A stretch of 64,000 nt of DNA, taken from the NCBI GenBank assembly GCA_001683735.1, contig LUGG01000007.1:620001-684000 (forward strand), given 5' to 3'. Numbering within the stretch: the stretch's first letter is position 1; each line of letters opens with the position of its first letter. Both the position numbers and the translations under genes were made by a program. The notes under the pieces were generated by a model, which made no database searches, was not told where the DNA came from, and was given only the letters and a program-made list of their open reading frames with translations. Positions 22,450 through 32,686 of the stretch are shown piece after piece. The stretch comes from Grifola frondosa. Taxonomy: Eukaryota; Basidiomycota; Agaricomycetes; Polyporales; Grifolaceae.

Positions 22450-25400
22450 ATGTCATTTTCATCCTCTATCCCATCATCTCCGTCGTCGTTCGCGGCAACG
22501 ATGCCATCTACCAGAGCCACTACTCCGCCCTCAAGTCCCGAGGTTTGAATTTCTATGTCAAGCCTCCAAATATGACACTAATATGCTTTGGTCAGGTTGA
22601 CGAGAAAATCTCACAAGCTGGTGGGAAGTCTGGCGAGGTGTGCACACCGCTCTTCGAATTTCAGCTTGGTGACATCTAATTCACATTGACGCATTGCTAT
22701 GTTACTCCTTGCAGGCTGTAGAAGACTCTGAAGAAGATGAGGTCTGTTGCTTTCTTGATGTGGAGGCATTTAAGCCATTGACCCCATGTTCTCCTGTGTA
22801 GGATACCAAGTCGCATTTCGGCCAGCTTACAGCTCTCCTAGAGAAATCTGCTGCCTATGTCAAGCTTCTCAAGCAGCAGATGGATGAAGTCAAAGTTGCC
22901 CACGGACATCGTCGTGTCAAGCCCAAGTCTAGTGGGAAGCCACAGTCGCAAGCGCGACCTGTGAAACGCGATAATGCAAAGAAACGGACACGCGGTGACA
23001 GGGATTCAGACGACGAGCGCGAGAGTAAACGTGTGAAAGGTGATACCCAAGAGGCAGCAGAGGATGCGCACGTGTTCGAACAGCCGGCTTTAGTCACGGG
23101 CGCGACGTTAAAGGATTACCAGTTGGAGGGCGTTGCGTGGATGGCTGGTCTCTACCAGAACGGTATTTCTGGGATATTAGGTAAGTCCTTGTAGCGTGTT
23201 ATGCAACATTAGCATCTAACACCGCATACAGCCGATGAGATGGGTTTAGGAAAGGTACGAAAACATGCTTCCATTCTAGAGCACGCTTCATAGTGATCGT
23301 GTGCTTCAGACTCTACAGGCGATCGCCTTTCACGCATTCCTTCGGGAGCGTACGCCCGCGCCGTTCATGGTCGTCTGTCCACTGAGCGTGTTGCAAAATT
23401 GGGTAGACGATTTCATCGATTTGCTCCAGACGTGCGTATTTCCTTACTACATTCTCCTCGCGATTTGATCGTGTTTTCGCAGATTCCCGTGTGCATGTAT
23501 CATGGGACGCCTGAAGAGCGTTCCAAGTTGAGGCGAACGCAAATGGTATTTGAGGAAAGTGACATGTGGTACCAGAACCTTGGCAACGAGACCGCCTCTT
23601 CGGCCACTGCTGGCAGTGGCAAGGCGACGAGAGGACGAGGCCGAGGCGGAGGGCGCGGTAAGGGACACGGCAAGGGCAGGGGTGGAAACAATGCCGGGCG
23701 CAGAACAGAAGAGAGTGACGAGGACGAATCGGAAGTGGAAGAACTAGTTTCTCCGAAGAGACGGGGCAAGGCCACCTCGAGGAAGAGCGGCCGGACGCCT
23801 GTAAAAGCCAAAGTTTTGGGTTCAGGTGATGAAAATCCAGCAGAGCTCGTCGTGCTCGAAAGGTGGCAGACGACGAAGACGATTCCATGGGGGTCGACGA
23901 TAGGCCTTCGACTAGCAAATCGACGGCTGCCTCAAGCAAGTTCTTCCCCCACCAACAGACGAACTTCCCTGTGGTGATTACCACGTATGAGATTATCATC
24001 AGGGACCGCGCTGCGCTTTCCAAATACAAGTGGGGGTTCATCGTCGTGGATGAGGGCCATCGACTGAAGAACATTGATTGCAAATTGATGCGAGAGATTA
24101 AAAAGATCCCGGCGGCGGCGCGGATGGTCTTAACAGGTACTCCGTTACATGTGAGTTTCTGATGTTGACTCGTCACAGCAGATGACTGATCGTGCATGCA
24201 CAGAACAACCTTGCGGAGCTGTGGGCCCTGCTCAACTTTGTCCTACCAGATCTTTTCGGCGACCTTGACGCTTTCCAGGAGTGGTTTGTCTCCTTTGTTC
24301 ACCCTGTCTGCCGGTTGCTAACGTGTTACATACTCATCAAGGTTCAACATGCACAACCTACAAGCCAAGCTCACCTCGGCACGCTCTTCGCAGCTCATCC
24401 ACTCCTTGCACGCCGTCCTCCGCCCCTTCCTTCTCCGCCGCCTCAAAGCCGATGTTGAGATGGATCTTCCACCAAAAAAAGAATACGTTCTTTATACCCC
24501 GCTCAGTGAGCAGCAGAGAGAGATCTATGACGCGGTTCTCAATGGACAGATCAGAGCGTATCTGACGCGACAGACCAAGAGAGGTGAACAAGCTTGACAG
24601 CAAGACTGGCCATAAAAAGGACATAGATGAGGAAGAGGAGGAGTCTGTGGAAGTTATGGAAGACAAGAAGGGGAAGGGAAAGGCCAGGGCTCTGCGTGCA
24701 AAAGCAAAGAACTATGCGGAAGATGAGGGTGACGACGAGTACTTCGCCCACCTGGAGGCCGGTGCGCTCCTGGCACGGAAGCATAAAGAGCCGGAGAAGA
24801 CTGCAGAGGAGATCGGGCTGGAATGGCACCGCAAAGCTTTGAGTAGGTGTCTTGAACGTTCTTGCTTCGAGATGTGCATAATAATTTGACTGGTTACGCA
24901 GTGAAGAAAGTGAACAACATGAAACTGCAGAACGCAGTCATGCAGCTCCGCAAAGTTTGCTCTCATCCCTTCCTATTTGACTGGCCCGTCGATCCGGATA
25001 CGCTTCAGCCTGTCGTGAACGAGCAGCTTGTCAATGGTAGTGGTAAGATGATGGTTCTTGAGCGTCTTCTTGACGAGCTGTTCAAGAGAGGGCATAAGGT
25101 GCTGTTGTTCAGCCAGTTCACGACCATGCTAGACATTATCGAAGTGCGTAATAGTTTCCTACTCGTATTGAAGCGTGTTCCTAATCTTGTTACCACCGTA
25201 GGATTGGGCTACGGAGTTCAAACATTGGCCGATTACTCGCATCGACGGCTCTACAACAATGGCTGAGCGTCGAGAGGAGGTCAGACGGTTCCAGGAGAGC
25301 GATGATGAACCCGACGCCCCTCGACTGTTTTTGTTGAGCACGCGCGCTGGTGGACTTGGTCTTAACCTTGTTGCAGCAGACACTGTCTTTTCTACGATCA

Positions 25401-26039
25401 GGACTGGGTAGGCCGTTAATTGCGTCTCTATGTATGTGTGTACTCAACCTGCCGGCATGCGATCCTATAGAATCCCAATGGACTTGCAGCACCAAGGACC
25501 GTGCACCGAATTGGTCAGACCAGGCCGGTGCTCATCTTCCGCTTGATTAGTGCGCACACCATGATTATGCAGCGCGCTACAGAGAAGCGAAAACTAGAGA
25601 CTCTTGTCATCAAAGGTACCGTCCCCTTTTAGTGTTTTTATCATTTCGCTGTTGACTTTGATTTGCACTTCCCGTAGGCGAATTCAAGTCCTACAGTGGC
25701 AGCCGGCCGCAGCAAAAAGGAAGCGTTGGCTGAGATGGCAGCAGCACTGCTAGACTGGAGGGGGAGAAGATTCAGGTGGTGCCGAATACCGCGGCGGGCA
25801 AGGCCAGTGTCATCAGCGACGAAGATCTCGACGTTTTGCTGGATCGCAGTCCCGAGGTCTTTGTCGATCGTGGCAAGGGATGGTCATCTGGCGAGCCGGT
25901 GGCTGGCGTTCCTGAAGTGGCTGAAGGCGCTGCCGTCCCAGGTGCGAAGAAGACTGCGTTTGCTGTGTATGAGGCTCCTGTGCACGCAAGCAGCGACGTG
26001 TTGGGTGGGATTATGAGCGAAGATGTGGATAGTGACTAA
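22450..26039 (+). CDS. SNF2-family chromatin remodeller, Lsh/HELLS/Irc5 type
   Basis: This nuclear DNA-dependent ATPase is implicated in the family in DNA methylation, cohesin loading and recombination. A Ser/Pro-rich N-terminus and an acidic/basic linker precede [23 protein letters not shown] (Walker A, split by an intron) and [23 protein letters not shown] is followed by an insertion of about 130 residues, Gly/Arg-rich then acidic, before [10 protein letters not shown]. Then come [10 protein letters not shown] (DEGH box), [37 protein letters not shown], and after an acidic spacer [16 protein letters not shown]. The second lobe has [42 protein letters not shown] and [12 protein letters not shown]. 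About ten introns are apparent. Frame breaks at 23859-23861 (AAA) and 25388-25391 (TTTT) fit one missing base each; another lies near 25500 at the HRIGQ motif and one near 24580. DEGH and the IRDR/AELW signatures favour Lsh over ISWI or Fun30. Confidence 0.88.
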
Positions 26040-26510
26040 GGGGGTTGCCGACGTTTTTGGCATGCGCGCAACTATTCATATCTTAATTCCTCTTCAGGTT
26101 GTATATAATAGAAACTTTGGTTGACCAGACTGTGGAACAAGTGCTTCGAGCTATCAGAATATCCAGATGCTTTGCTATTATCGAATATAACTAACAGCAA
26201 AGGGGCCTGGAGAAACTGATGCCGTAGTGCCGTTGCAGACGCCACGCCTGCCGCCGCGTTGACGCATATTGATTACTGGATATATGTGGCAGCGGCCCTG
26301 TGACGGCTGTGTGCCAACAGCGACGTACTCACTGCGGCAATGCCCCGAACGTGCAGTGGCGCCACTTGCGGCGTCAATTTCCCATGCCCACCACAAAGCA
26401 CGGCGTATATAGTGGCGTAAATGCAACAGGGCTCTTTCGATTCTTTCTTCTCTCCTTCCATCATCTCAGTATCTTTTGCACATTGATTATTATATCAGAA
26501 CCGTCATCAT
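26040..26510 (+). promoter_or_regulatory. Intergenic with TATA box for the following F-box gene
   Basis: A TATATA motif at 26406-26411 lies 100 nt before the ATG at 26511. The rest of the region shows no gene or repeat. Confidence 0.5.
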
Positions 26511-27802
26511 ATGCATCCCATCAAATACTCAATAGGTGCGCATTTTGTTCAAGGATATCATTTGCAACGTCGCACGTCCCGTTGTCATAACTGACAACGT
26601 CCATGCTGTAACAAAAGGCCGTCCTATTCCCCAGGAACTGATCGACAAGATCATCGATCTCGTGGCCAAGGAAGAGGGTGCGCAAGCAGCACTCAGGAGC
26701 TTCGCACTCGCATGTCGCGCGTGGCTCCCCCGCTCGCGACGCCGCCTGTTCGAACGCATCATCATCACTAATGGGCAGGTGTTTGAACGATTTCTGATTT
26801 TTATCGAGAGCTATCCCCAGATAGCTGCATATATTGAAGCGATGGAATTTCTTGACGGAACTCGGGACGTGGACGGAGAGCGTGACCGTCCTCGGTGGAT
26901 TAACGATGGGATCCAGCGAATGCCAATTTCGGTAATCTCGCGCATACGTACCCTTTGTTTTGACGGAGTTCTGCTCGAAGCCGGGGATTGGTGTATCTGT
27001 CCAGATCTCGTCGCGCAGTTCGGGGCGTTGAAAATCTCTCTGTGGCGCATTCGACCTTGTCGGTACCTCTGCTCAAGACTCTCATCTATTCTCTCCCCAA
27101 GTTATCCACTCTTACCGTGGGCGATCTCCAATGGACGGATAGTTGGTCAGAATCCACGGAACATCCTGATATCTTTCGTATTAATTTCTTTTTTTTCAGC
27201 CACCCCCGCCGGACCATTAGCGGACATCGAGTCTCTGGCGTGCGAACACTGGAGATCACGGACGTCCTTTACATTGGAATATTACTTCGATGTGTAGGAT
27301 CTTCTCTTGAAGAGCTGAGAATAAATCTGCCGGACACGCGCCTGCACAATGCGTCCGGTATGTCTCATTCAATAATATCTCCGTTGATTAGTGGGTCTTG
27401 ACCACATACCGCCCCACAGACACAGACCATCTAATGTCGCAATGGACCGACCTCGAGGACTTAGACCTGGGACCATACAAAAATCTCCATTCTCTCCGGT
27501 TCTCTCATCGACACGCGGACGACGCTAACTTGGTTACGGTGTATCGGTTCCTCTTGAGAGTGCGCCATTCAAAGATTCGCAGCATCTACTTCAAAATTGA
27601 AGGCGTTGATTCCCTTCCCATTCCGAGTCACGGGCCCAGTATCGATGATGTTTTGCGCGCCGAGGCATTCAACAATCTCGAGGAAGTCGTTGTCATTCTC
27701 AACCGGTCCAAGATAGATCAACAAAAAGCCAAAGAAGAATATGGCAAGTATCTCAGTGTGCCGATGAAACGTGGTATCCTTCAGATTCTGCCATTGCACT
27801 AG
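26511..27802 (+). CDS. F-box-like protein
   Basis: The first exon is only 25 nt (26511-26535). An 82-nt intron (26536-26617) joins it in phase to IPQELIDKIIDLVAKEE, the F-box-like helix, then FALACRAWLPRSRRRLFERI, an arrangement common in agaricomycete F-box proteins. The body has short LRR-like pieces (LPKLSTLTVGDLQW, VRTLEITDV, LKELRI-type strands) and a final block with LEDLDLGPYKNLHSLRFSH and FNNLEEVVVIL, ending at 27802. Coding changes frame near 27000 and again near 27370-27420. The second change is at a plausible intron; the first is not. I give one gene with uncertain internal joins. It is probably a ubiquitin-ligase adaptor; the target is unknown. Confidence 0.7.
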
Positions 27803-29032
27803 CCAAGGTTTCTCGTTTAGCTGTCCTCTATATCGCAACGGGTAAACTTCCGGTATTAGCAGATTCGAATAAATACAGTTGTACCGTTACGAAAATGATA
27901 CTAAGTTGATATAACTAGGTCGTCCCCAGACTACATACATCCAGCGAAGGAAACACGATGGCAAGGTCTTGTTCAAATTCACTAAGAAGATTCTGGAACA
28001 CAAAAAGGGTGCAACTCCTTCGCGCCCACGTGACCTCAAATTTTTGGTTACGTCGTTCGGCGACGGACGTTCAAGTTACTTGTGCAACACTTGCCAGAAA
28101 ACCGGGATTTCCATCCATACTGCTTTAGACTTAGTTCTCCCGATGTACGGATGTCTGAACGTGACATCCTCAGCCTGAACTAATTAAGTATTTCCTTTGG
28201 CTCGAGTTGCGCTACTACCAATTCCCTTGCCCCCTTAGCGAACCTTCCGATTAGTCTGAACGGCGGAATTATGTGCGAAACCCACTTTTGGAAATGAGTA
28301 CGTATTAGCTGCTCGGATATAGGCATGCAGCGGACGGACGTGCCACAAACACCAACACGCGTCTTGTTTTTCGATCATGTTGTGCTGCGCGCAGAGCTCG
28401 ACGCACGGACACTGCCAATTGCATCCAGCTCGCTGTTTCCTTCGGAGAATTCATCTCAGGTTCAGTACCTGAAGTAGCAAACATCCAATACCCAATGCCA
28501 TTCCCCGGAACGCAAGACCAACCATCTCTCAAGTCGCTCTGCAGGTCTCAAACCGCATCCGCTAGCACCCATCCTGGCACATCCTGTTCCCGGAGCCTGT
28601 CGATCGCATCAACAACGGCCGGGACCACGATCTTACCAGACTATTTTACCCTCCTGCGAATAATAATCCCGCTCGAACAAAGTAGCACACGCGCGAGATC
28701 TCCAGATTGTGTGGCCTCCCGATCGCGCTTTGGTCGCACTCATAAATGTTCGCGCTGCTGCGTGCGCCGTCCGTGTTCGCATCGCTCTGTCGTTCCCGAC
28801 GTAGTTTATTGGCCTCAAGACTCGGCCTCGCCTCAAGACACTGACACGAAGGAACAAGAATTATAGGCGAAACATCAACCACCGACACAGTTAGCTGGAC
28901 ATATTATCAACACGACACAAAACTGCTGGACTCAACCACCCCATTCCTGCATCATCCGCATCCATCCCATATCCTACACATCCTACATCCCACATCCCAC
29001 ATCCCCAACTCCATCCAAAACGCCCTCGCCCA
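27803..29032. other. Unassigned region of 1.2 kb
   Basis: No confident gene. On the reverse strand 28305-28690 reads in one frame as DAIDRLREQDVPGWVLADA, a TGA, then DGWSCVPGNGIGYWMFATS and more; this looks protein-like but matches nothing I recognise and may be a gene remnant. The last 150 nt before 29033 are C/A-rich with repeated CATCC and CCCACATC words, likely the leader of the next gene. Confidence 0.3.
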
Positions 29033-30616
29033 ATGTCCAAAAGCATCCTCGCCCACCCCCTCGCCGCACCCCTCGCCGGCATCCTCGCCTTCCTCGGCGT
29101 CGACGAATGCCTTACCTCCTACCGCGACGCCACCGACCCCCCGCCCCTCCCGCACCCCCCGCCCAGATCCCAGCCGCCGCCACGCTTCCGCCCGTACGAG
29201 TCGGACGGCGCGCTGCTCGACCGCGTCGTGTACCCGAACGCTGCGGTGCAGGCGAAGCTGCGCGAGCTCGCTGCGCTCGGCCCGCTCACGGACGACGCGC
29301 GCCGCCTCGTGCACGCGCTCGGCGACCTCTCGCTCGATTACTTGCGCACGCACGGCGTGGACGCTGCGCATACGAAGCGGGAGGGGCGGCACCGCCACAT
29401 TGATGACCGCGCGCCCGAGGGGACACGCGAGCGGAGGGACACGCGCCGCGAGGAGGAGAAGCGGCCGGACAAAGAGGCGGCTGCGCGCGCGAGAGGGAGG
29501 CGGAGGCGCATGAATGCGCAACACAGGAGGGAGCGTGAGCGGCAGGTGTTTATTGAGAAGCACAGGGACGAAGAGGATCGCAGGCAGCGCAGGCTGCAGG
29601 AAGAGCGTAGGCTGCAGGAGGAGCGTAGGCTGCAGGAGGAGCGTAGGCTGCAGGAGGAGCACAAAAAGCGGCAGACGCTCAGGGAACAAGAGAGGCGCCA
29701 GCAAGAGGAGGAGCGCGAGCGGCTGGCGCGCCTCGAGGAGCGTCGCGAGCGTGAGCAGCGCGAGGAGATCGAGCGGCTCCATCGGGAGTCCATCGCGCGT
29801 GCCGCGAAGGAGGCAGAGGCGCGGCGCATGGCGGAGGCATTCAGAGCGTACGAGGAGAAGAAGAAGGCGGATGCCGTACACCGTGCGCGCGAGGAGGAGA
29901 TGCGGCGGAAGTTCAAGGAGGCGTTGCGTGCGCGTGAGTGGCGCGCGCGTCAGGAGGCCAAGCACAGAGCGGCACGCCATGCGCGTGAAGAGGAGGCACG
30001 CCGTGCGCGCGAAGAGGCGGCGCGCAGGGCTGCAGAGGACGCACGCACCGCAGAGGATGCAGCCAAGATGGCTAAGGAGCGAGCACGCCAGGACGCCCAG
30101 GCTGCGGAGCGCACCACGGAGGAGTCCCTGAAGCGCACGCGCGCGGAGGAGGCGCGTGGGCGTTGCGGCACGAACGAGGAGCGCGAGATGGCGGAGGCGC
30201 GAAAGACGATCGAGCTATTCGCGCCGAACGAGAACCCGGGGCTGGGGGACGTGCAGCGGGTCGCACGGGCCGCGTACTTTGAGCGCATGTGGCAGGCGCT
30301 GTTGGCACCCAAGGAGGAGCCTGGGTTCCTGGTGTCTGCGTTCGATTTCCCGTGGCCGGTGTTCACGCCGCTCATCGGGTTCGCGGTGCCCGAGGACATC
30401 ACGCGCGAGCGGGTGAAGGAGTTCGTGCTGTACCCGCCGCGACTGAGGCTGATGAATACGAGCGCGCGGATGATGGTAAAAAAGGACCTGGTACGGTTCC
30501 ACCCGGACAAGATCACTGCAGTCGTCGCGAAGCTGTATCCGGACGAAAAGGCCGCGGTGCTGGAGATGGCGACGTCAGTCACATCAATCCTCAACGAGAT
30601 CCTCAGAGGGCTGTAG
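29033..30616 (+). CDS. Coiled-coil protein with J-like C-terminal domain
   Basis: This is a single-exon gene of 527 residues with no frame break. Residues 1-130 are Pro/Arg-rich and moderately conserved in look (YPNAAVQAKLRELAALGPL). About residues 130-400 form a very long, charged Arg/Glu/Ala coiled coil, including four exact-length RRLQEE units. The C-terminal 100 residues (FDFPWPVF, ERVKEFVLYP, KKDLVRFHPDKI, LNEIL) resemble the degenerate J-like region of fungal NFKBIL1-type proteins, with a clear HPDK. The GC content is higher than in neighbouring genes, driven by the Arg/Ala/Glu codons. The function is unknown; it may act as a scaffold that binds a chaperone. The start is the ATG that opens the frame after the C/A-rich leader. 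Confidence 0.75.
   Translation: MSKSILAHPLAAPLAGILAFLGVDECLTSYRDATDPPPLPHPPPRSQPPPRFRPYESDGALLDRVVYPNAAVQAKLRELAALGPLTDDARRLVHALGDLSLDYLRTHGVDAAHTKREGRHRHIDDRAPEGTRERRDTRREEEKRPDKEAAARARGRRRRMNAQHRRERERQVFIEKHRDEEDRRQRRLQEERRLQEERRLQEERRLQEEHKKRQTLREQERRQQEEERERLARLEERREREQREEIERLHRESIARAAKEAEARRMAEAFRAYEEKKKADAVHRAREEEMRRKFKEALRAREWRARQEAKHRAARHAREEEARRAREEAARRAAEDARTAEDAAKMAKERARQDAQAAERTTEESLKRTRAEEARGRCGTNEEREMAEARKTIELFAPNENPGLGDVQRVARAAYFERMWQALLAPKEEPGFLVSAFDFPWPVFTPLIGFAVPEDITRERVKEFVLYPPRLRLMNTSARMMVKKDLVRFHPDKITAVVAKLYPDEKAAVLEMATSVTSILNEILRGL
29588..29659 (+). repeat. Four 18-bp tandem repeats coding RRLQEE
   Basis: The 18-nt unit CGTAGGCTGCAGGAGGAG occurs four times in frame with minor changes, inside the coiled coil. 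Confidence 0.9.
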
Positions 30617-31588
30617 TGAAGTGCATGTGGTAACTGTGATGTGCTTGTATATAACGTAGATGCGACAAAATGATCATTGGATCTTTCCCAATGCAAATGC
30701 TGAGCCGGACGACCCCTCCGAACTGTTGTTGCATCTCACATGGAGTTTCGCCACAACCATATATAATTTTTTTTATTGTGACGCCTGCTCCGTTCCGAAA
30801 TATCCTACAAAAAAAAATGGAAAACACAAATTTCTGCGTTCTTGTCCCTGGTACCATACCATCACATACCTAGTGAATGTCACGTACGAACGGGTCCGGC
30901 ACTGCTGTACCAAGCTCAGCTCACACATCGCCGAGACTCAGTGCTGCTCAATGCACAGCTCATCTAACAGAGAGCGCTGAAGACATCTTCCTCGATCGCG
31001 CCGACGAACGACATTGATCACGCCGATCATCCCGCGCATCCCGACCTCGGCGATCGGGAACGGAGGCATCTGTGCGATCCGTGCAGGCCATTCCACCGGC
31101 GGGGGGCTCGGAACCGCAAATATTAATGTTGCCACCTTTTGATGCGAATTTGCATTCTGGAGAAGAATTTAATCCCAGCACGTGAGGTCTTCGCGCGACG
31201 CGACGCATTCCACCGCATGCGTGCACTCGGCGCGTTCCGTCACCGCGCGCATCGTTCGTCTCCGCACCCTCGCAAGCTATCGAGCAGCACAATATTTGTG
31301 GTACCGTAGAGACGTCAAACAGCGCAAGTCCTGCGTAACAGAGCGTAACAGCGTAAACCACATCAACGTATCGTATCGTATACATGCTAAAGTCCGCAAC
31401 ACCACCGCCACCACCACAACAACACAAACAGTCCGAGAATCCAAAAAGTCCAATGAGAATCCAAGCCATGAGCGTTAAAAAGGAGCAAAAAGTCACTTGC
31501 ACACGCGCACGGTCTATTCGAACGAGCCAGTGCGCCCTGCTGTCCGCAAGAATGTTCCGCCACCCGCCAAGAACTCCCCGTATACTGA
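30617..31588. other. Intergenic, convergent
   Basis: This lies between the ends of the coiled-coil gene (+) and the secreted-protein gene (-). Reverse-strand open frames up to 210 codons (30960-31592) lack conserved features. A CCACC/ACAAC-rich tract lies at 31395-31430. Confidence 0.4.
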
Positions 31589-32686
31589 TCACCCGCCGAC
31601 GAAGTACAGACCCTGCATCACATCCACATCAGCCCCATCCACCAAAAAAAACACGCAGCACTCACCACATCCTGCGCCTGCACCTGCGCATCGCCGTCCC
31701 GCACGAGGAACAGCGTGCCGTTATATACGGCATGCACACGTACATGCGCGCCATCCGGGCCCACCCAGTGCGCTACGCACAATCAGCTACAGTGGAAGAG
31801 AGAACAGGGGAAAGAAGGGGCACATACGCGTAAGCGCAAGCGAGCGCGCATCGAACGTCCATATCCGCGACTGGCCCGTACCGCGTGCGTGCGCGGGCGC
31901 TGCAGGGAACACACGAACGTCAGTGATCTCGATCCGGACCCTGAACGAGAGAACCCACTCTGTACCACGCGTCCGAGGGCGATCCCGCTGCGCACATACG
32001 CCCATTAGGCTAGCACGGCTGGAGGAGGGGAGTGGGGACGTACGAGGAGCTGATAAGACCTGTGCCCCCGACGAACCGCGCGCTGGAGGCCGCTGCGTCC
32101 TGCGCCACAATCAGCATCAGCCACACACGTCACCTAGTGAACCCAAACTACGCACCGCAGCCTCAAGGTCTACCAGCTCTGCGCCCGCGGTGGCGAAGCG
32201 CACACGCAGTGCGTCCGCGTCCGCACTCAGCCCTGCGCTGCTGCATGCATCAGCCAGCCGCACACACACACACGCCAAAAACAAGGAAGACGCACCCGGA
32301 GGAACTGACAAACCCGATGTGCGCGCTGGTCTGCGCATCGCGCACCTCGATGCGGCCCTCTCTCCTACAAGTCCGGGTTCGTCAGTACGTGGTGGTCAAG
32401 AGGAGATGGGGACGGACTTTACGAGCAGGCGCGGACTAGGGCTGGCGCTCGGGGCGGCGCGGCGCGTAGGGGTGCGGCGCAGGTTCTGAGGCGCGCGCGG
32501 GGGAAGCCTGGCAGCGAGGCGCTGGGCGTTCGTCCAGTCTTCGGGAATACGGGGCACGGATGCGGCGGGCGAGGAGAGGCCAAGGGCTAGTGGGAGGCGG
32601 GCAAGGGCGGCGGCATCGGTAAGAGGTAGGTCGAGCGTGAGTGTAAGCGTCAGAGCGAGACACGTGAAGAGCGGGGGTATACGCAT
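31589..32686 (-). CDS. Predicted secreted protein
   Basis: The start at 32686 begins RIPPLFTCLALTLTLTL, a strong signal peptide, followed by an Ala/Pro/Arg-rich stretch. Later exons read GRIEVRDAQTSAHIGFV (about 32340), ADALRVRFATAG, IWTFDARSLALT, HWVGPDG, VYNGTLFLVRDGDAQVQ and a short last exon GLYFVGG ending at 31589. The order of an EVRD..GFV strand, a VxF strand, a WTFD segment, a W-x-D-G segment and a final LFL strand matches a family of secreted agaricomycete proteins of unknown function that I recognise by pattern only. About five short introns are implied; several exon joins are uncertain. A 330-codon frame on the opposite strand is an antisense shadow. Confidence 0.6.

Noticed and set aside
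23313..24197. 294-codon reverse-strand frame
   Set aside because: Antisense shadow of the SNF2 gene, which has unambiguous helicase motifs in the same interval.
28952..29980. 342-codon Leu-rich reverse-strand frame
   Set aside because: Antisense of the Arg/Glu/Ala coiled coil; the Leu runs are complements of GAG/AAG codons.
31497..32489. 330-codon forward frame
   Set aside because: Antisense of the secreted-protein gene, which has a signal peptide and splice sites on the other strand.
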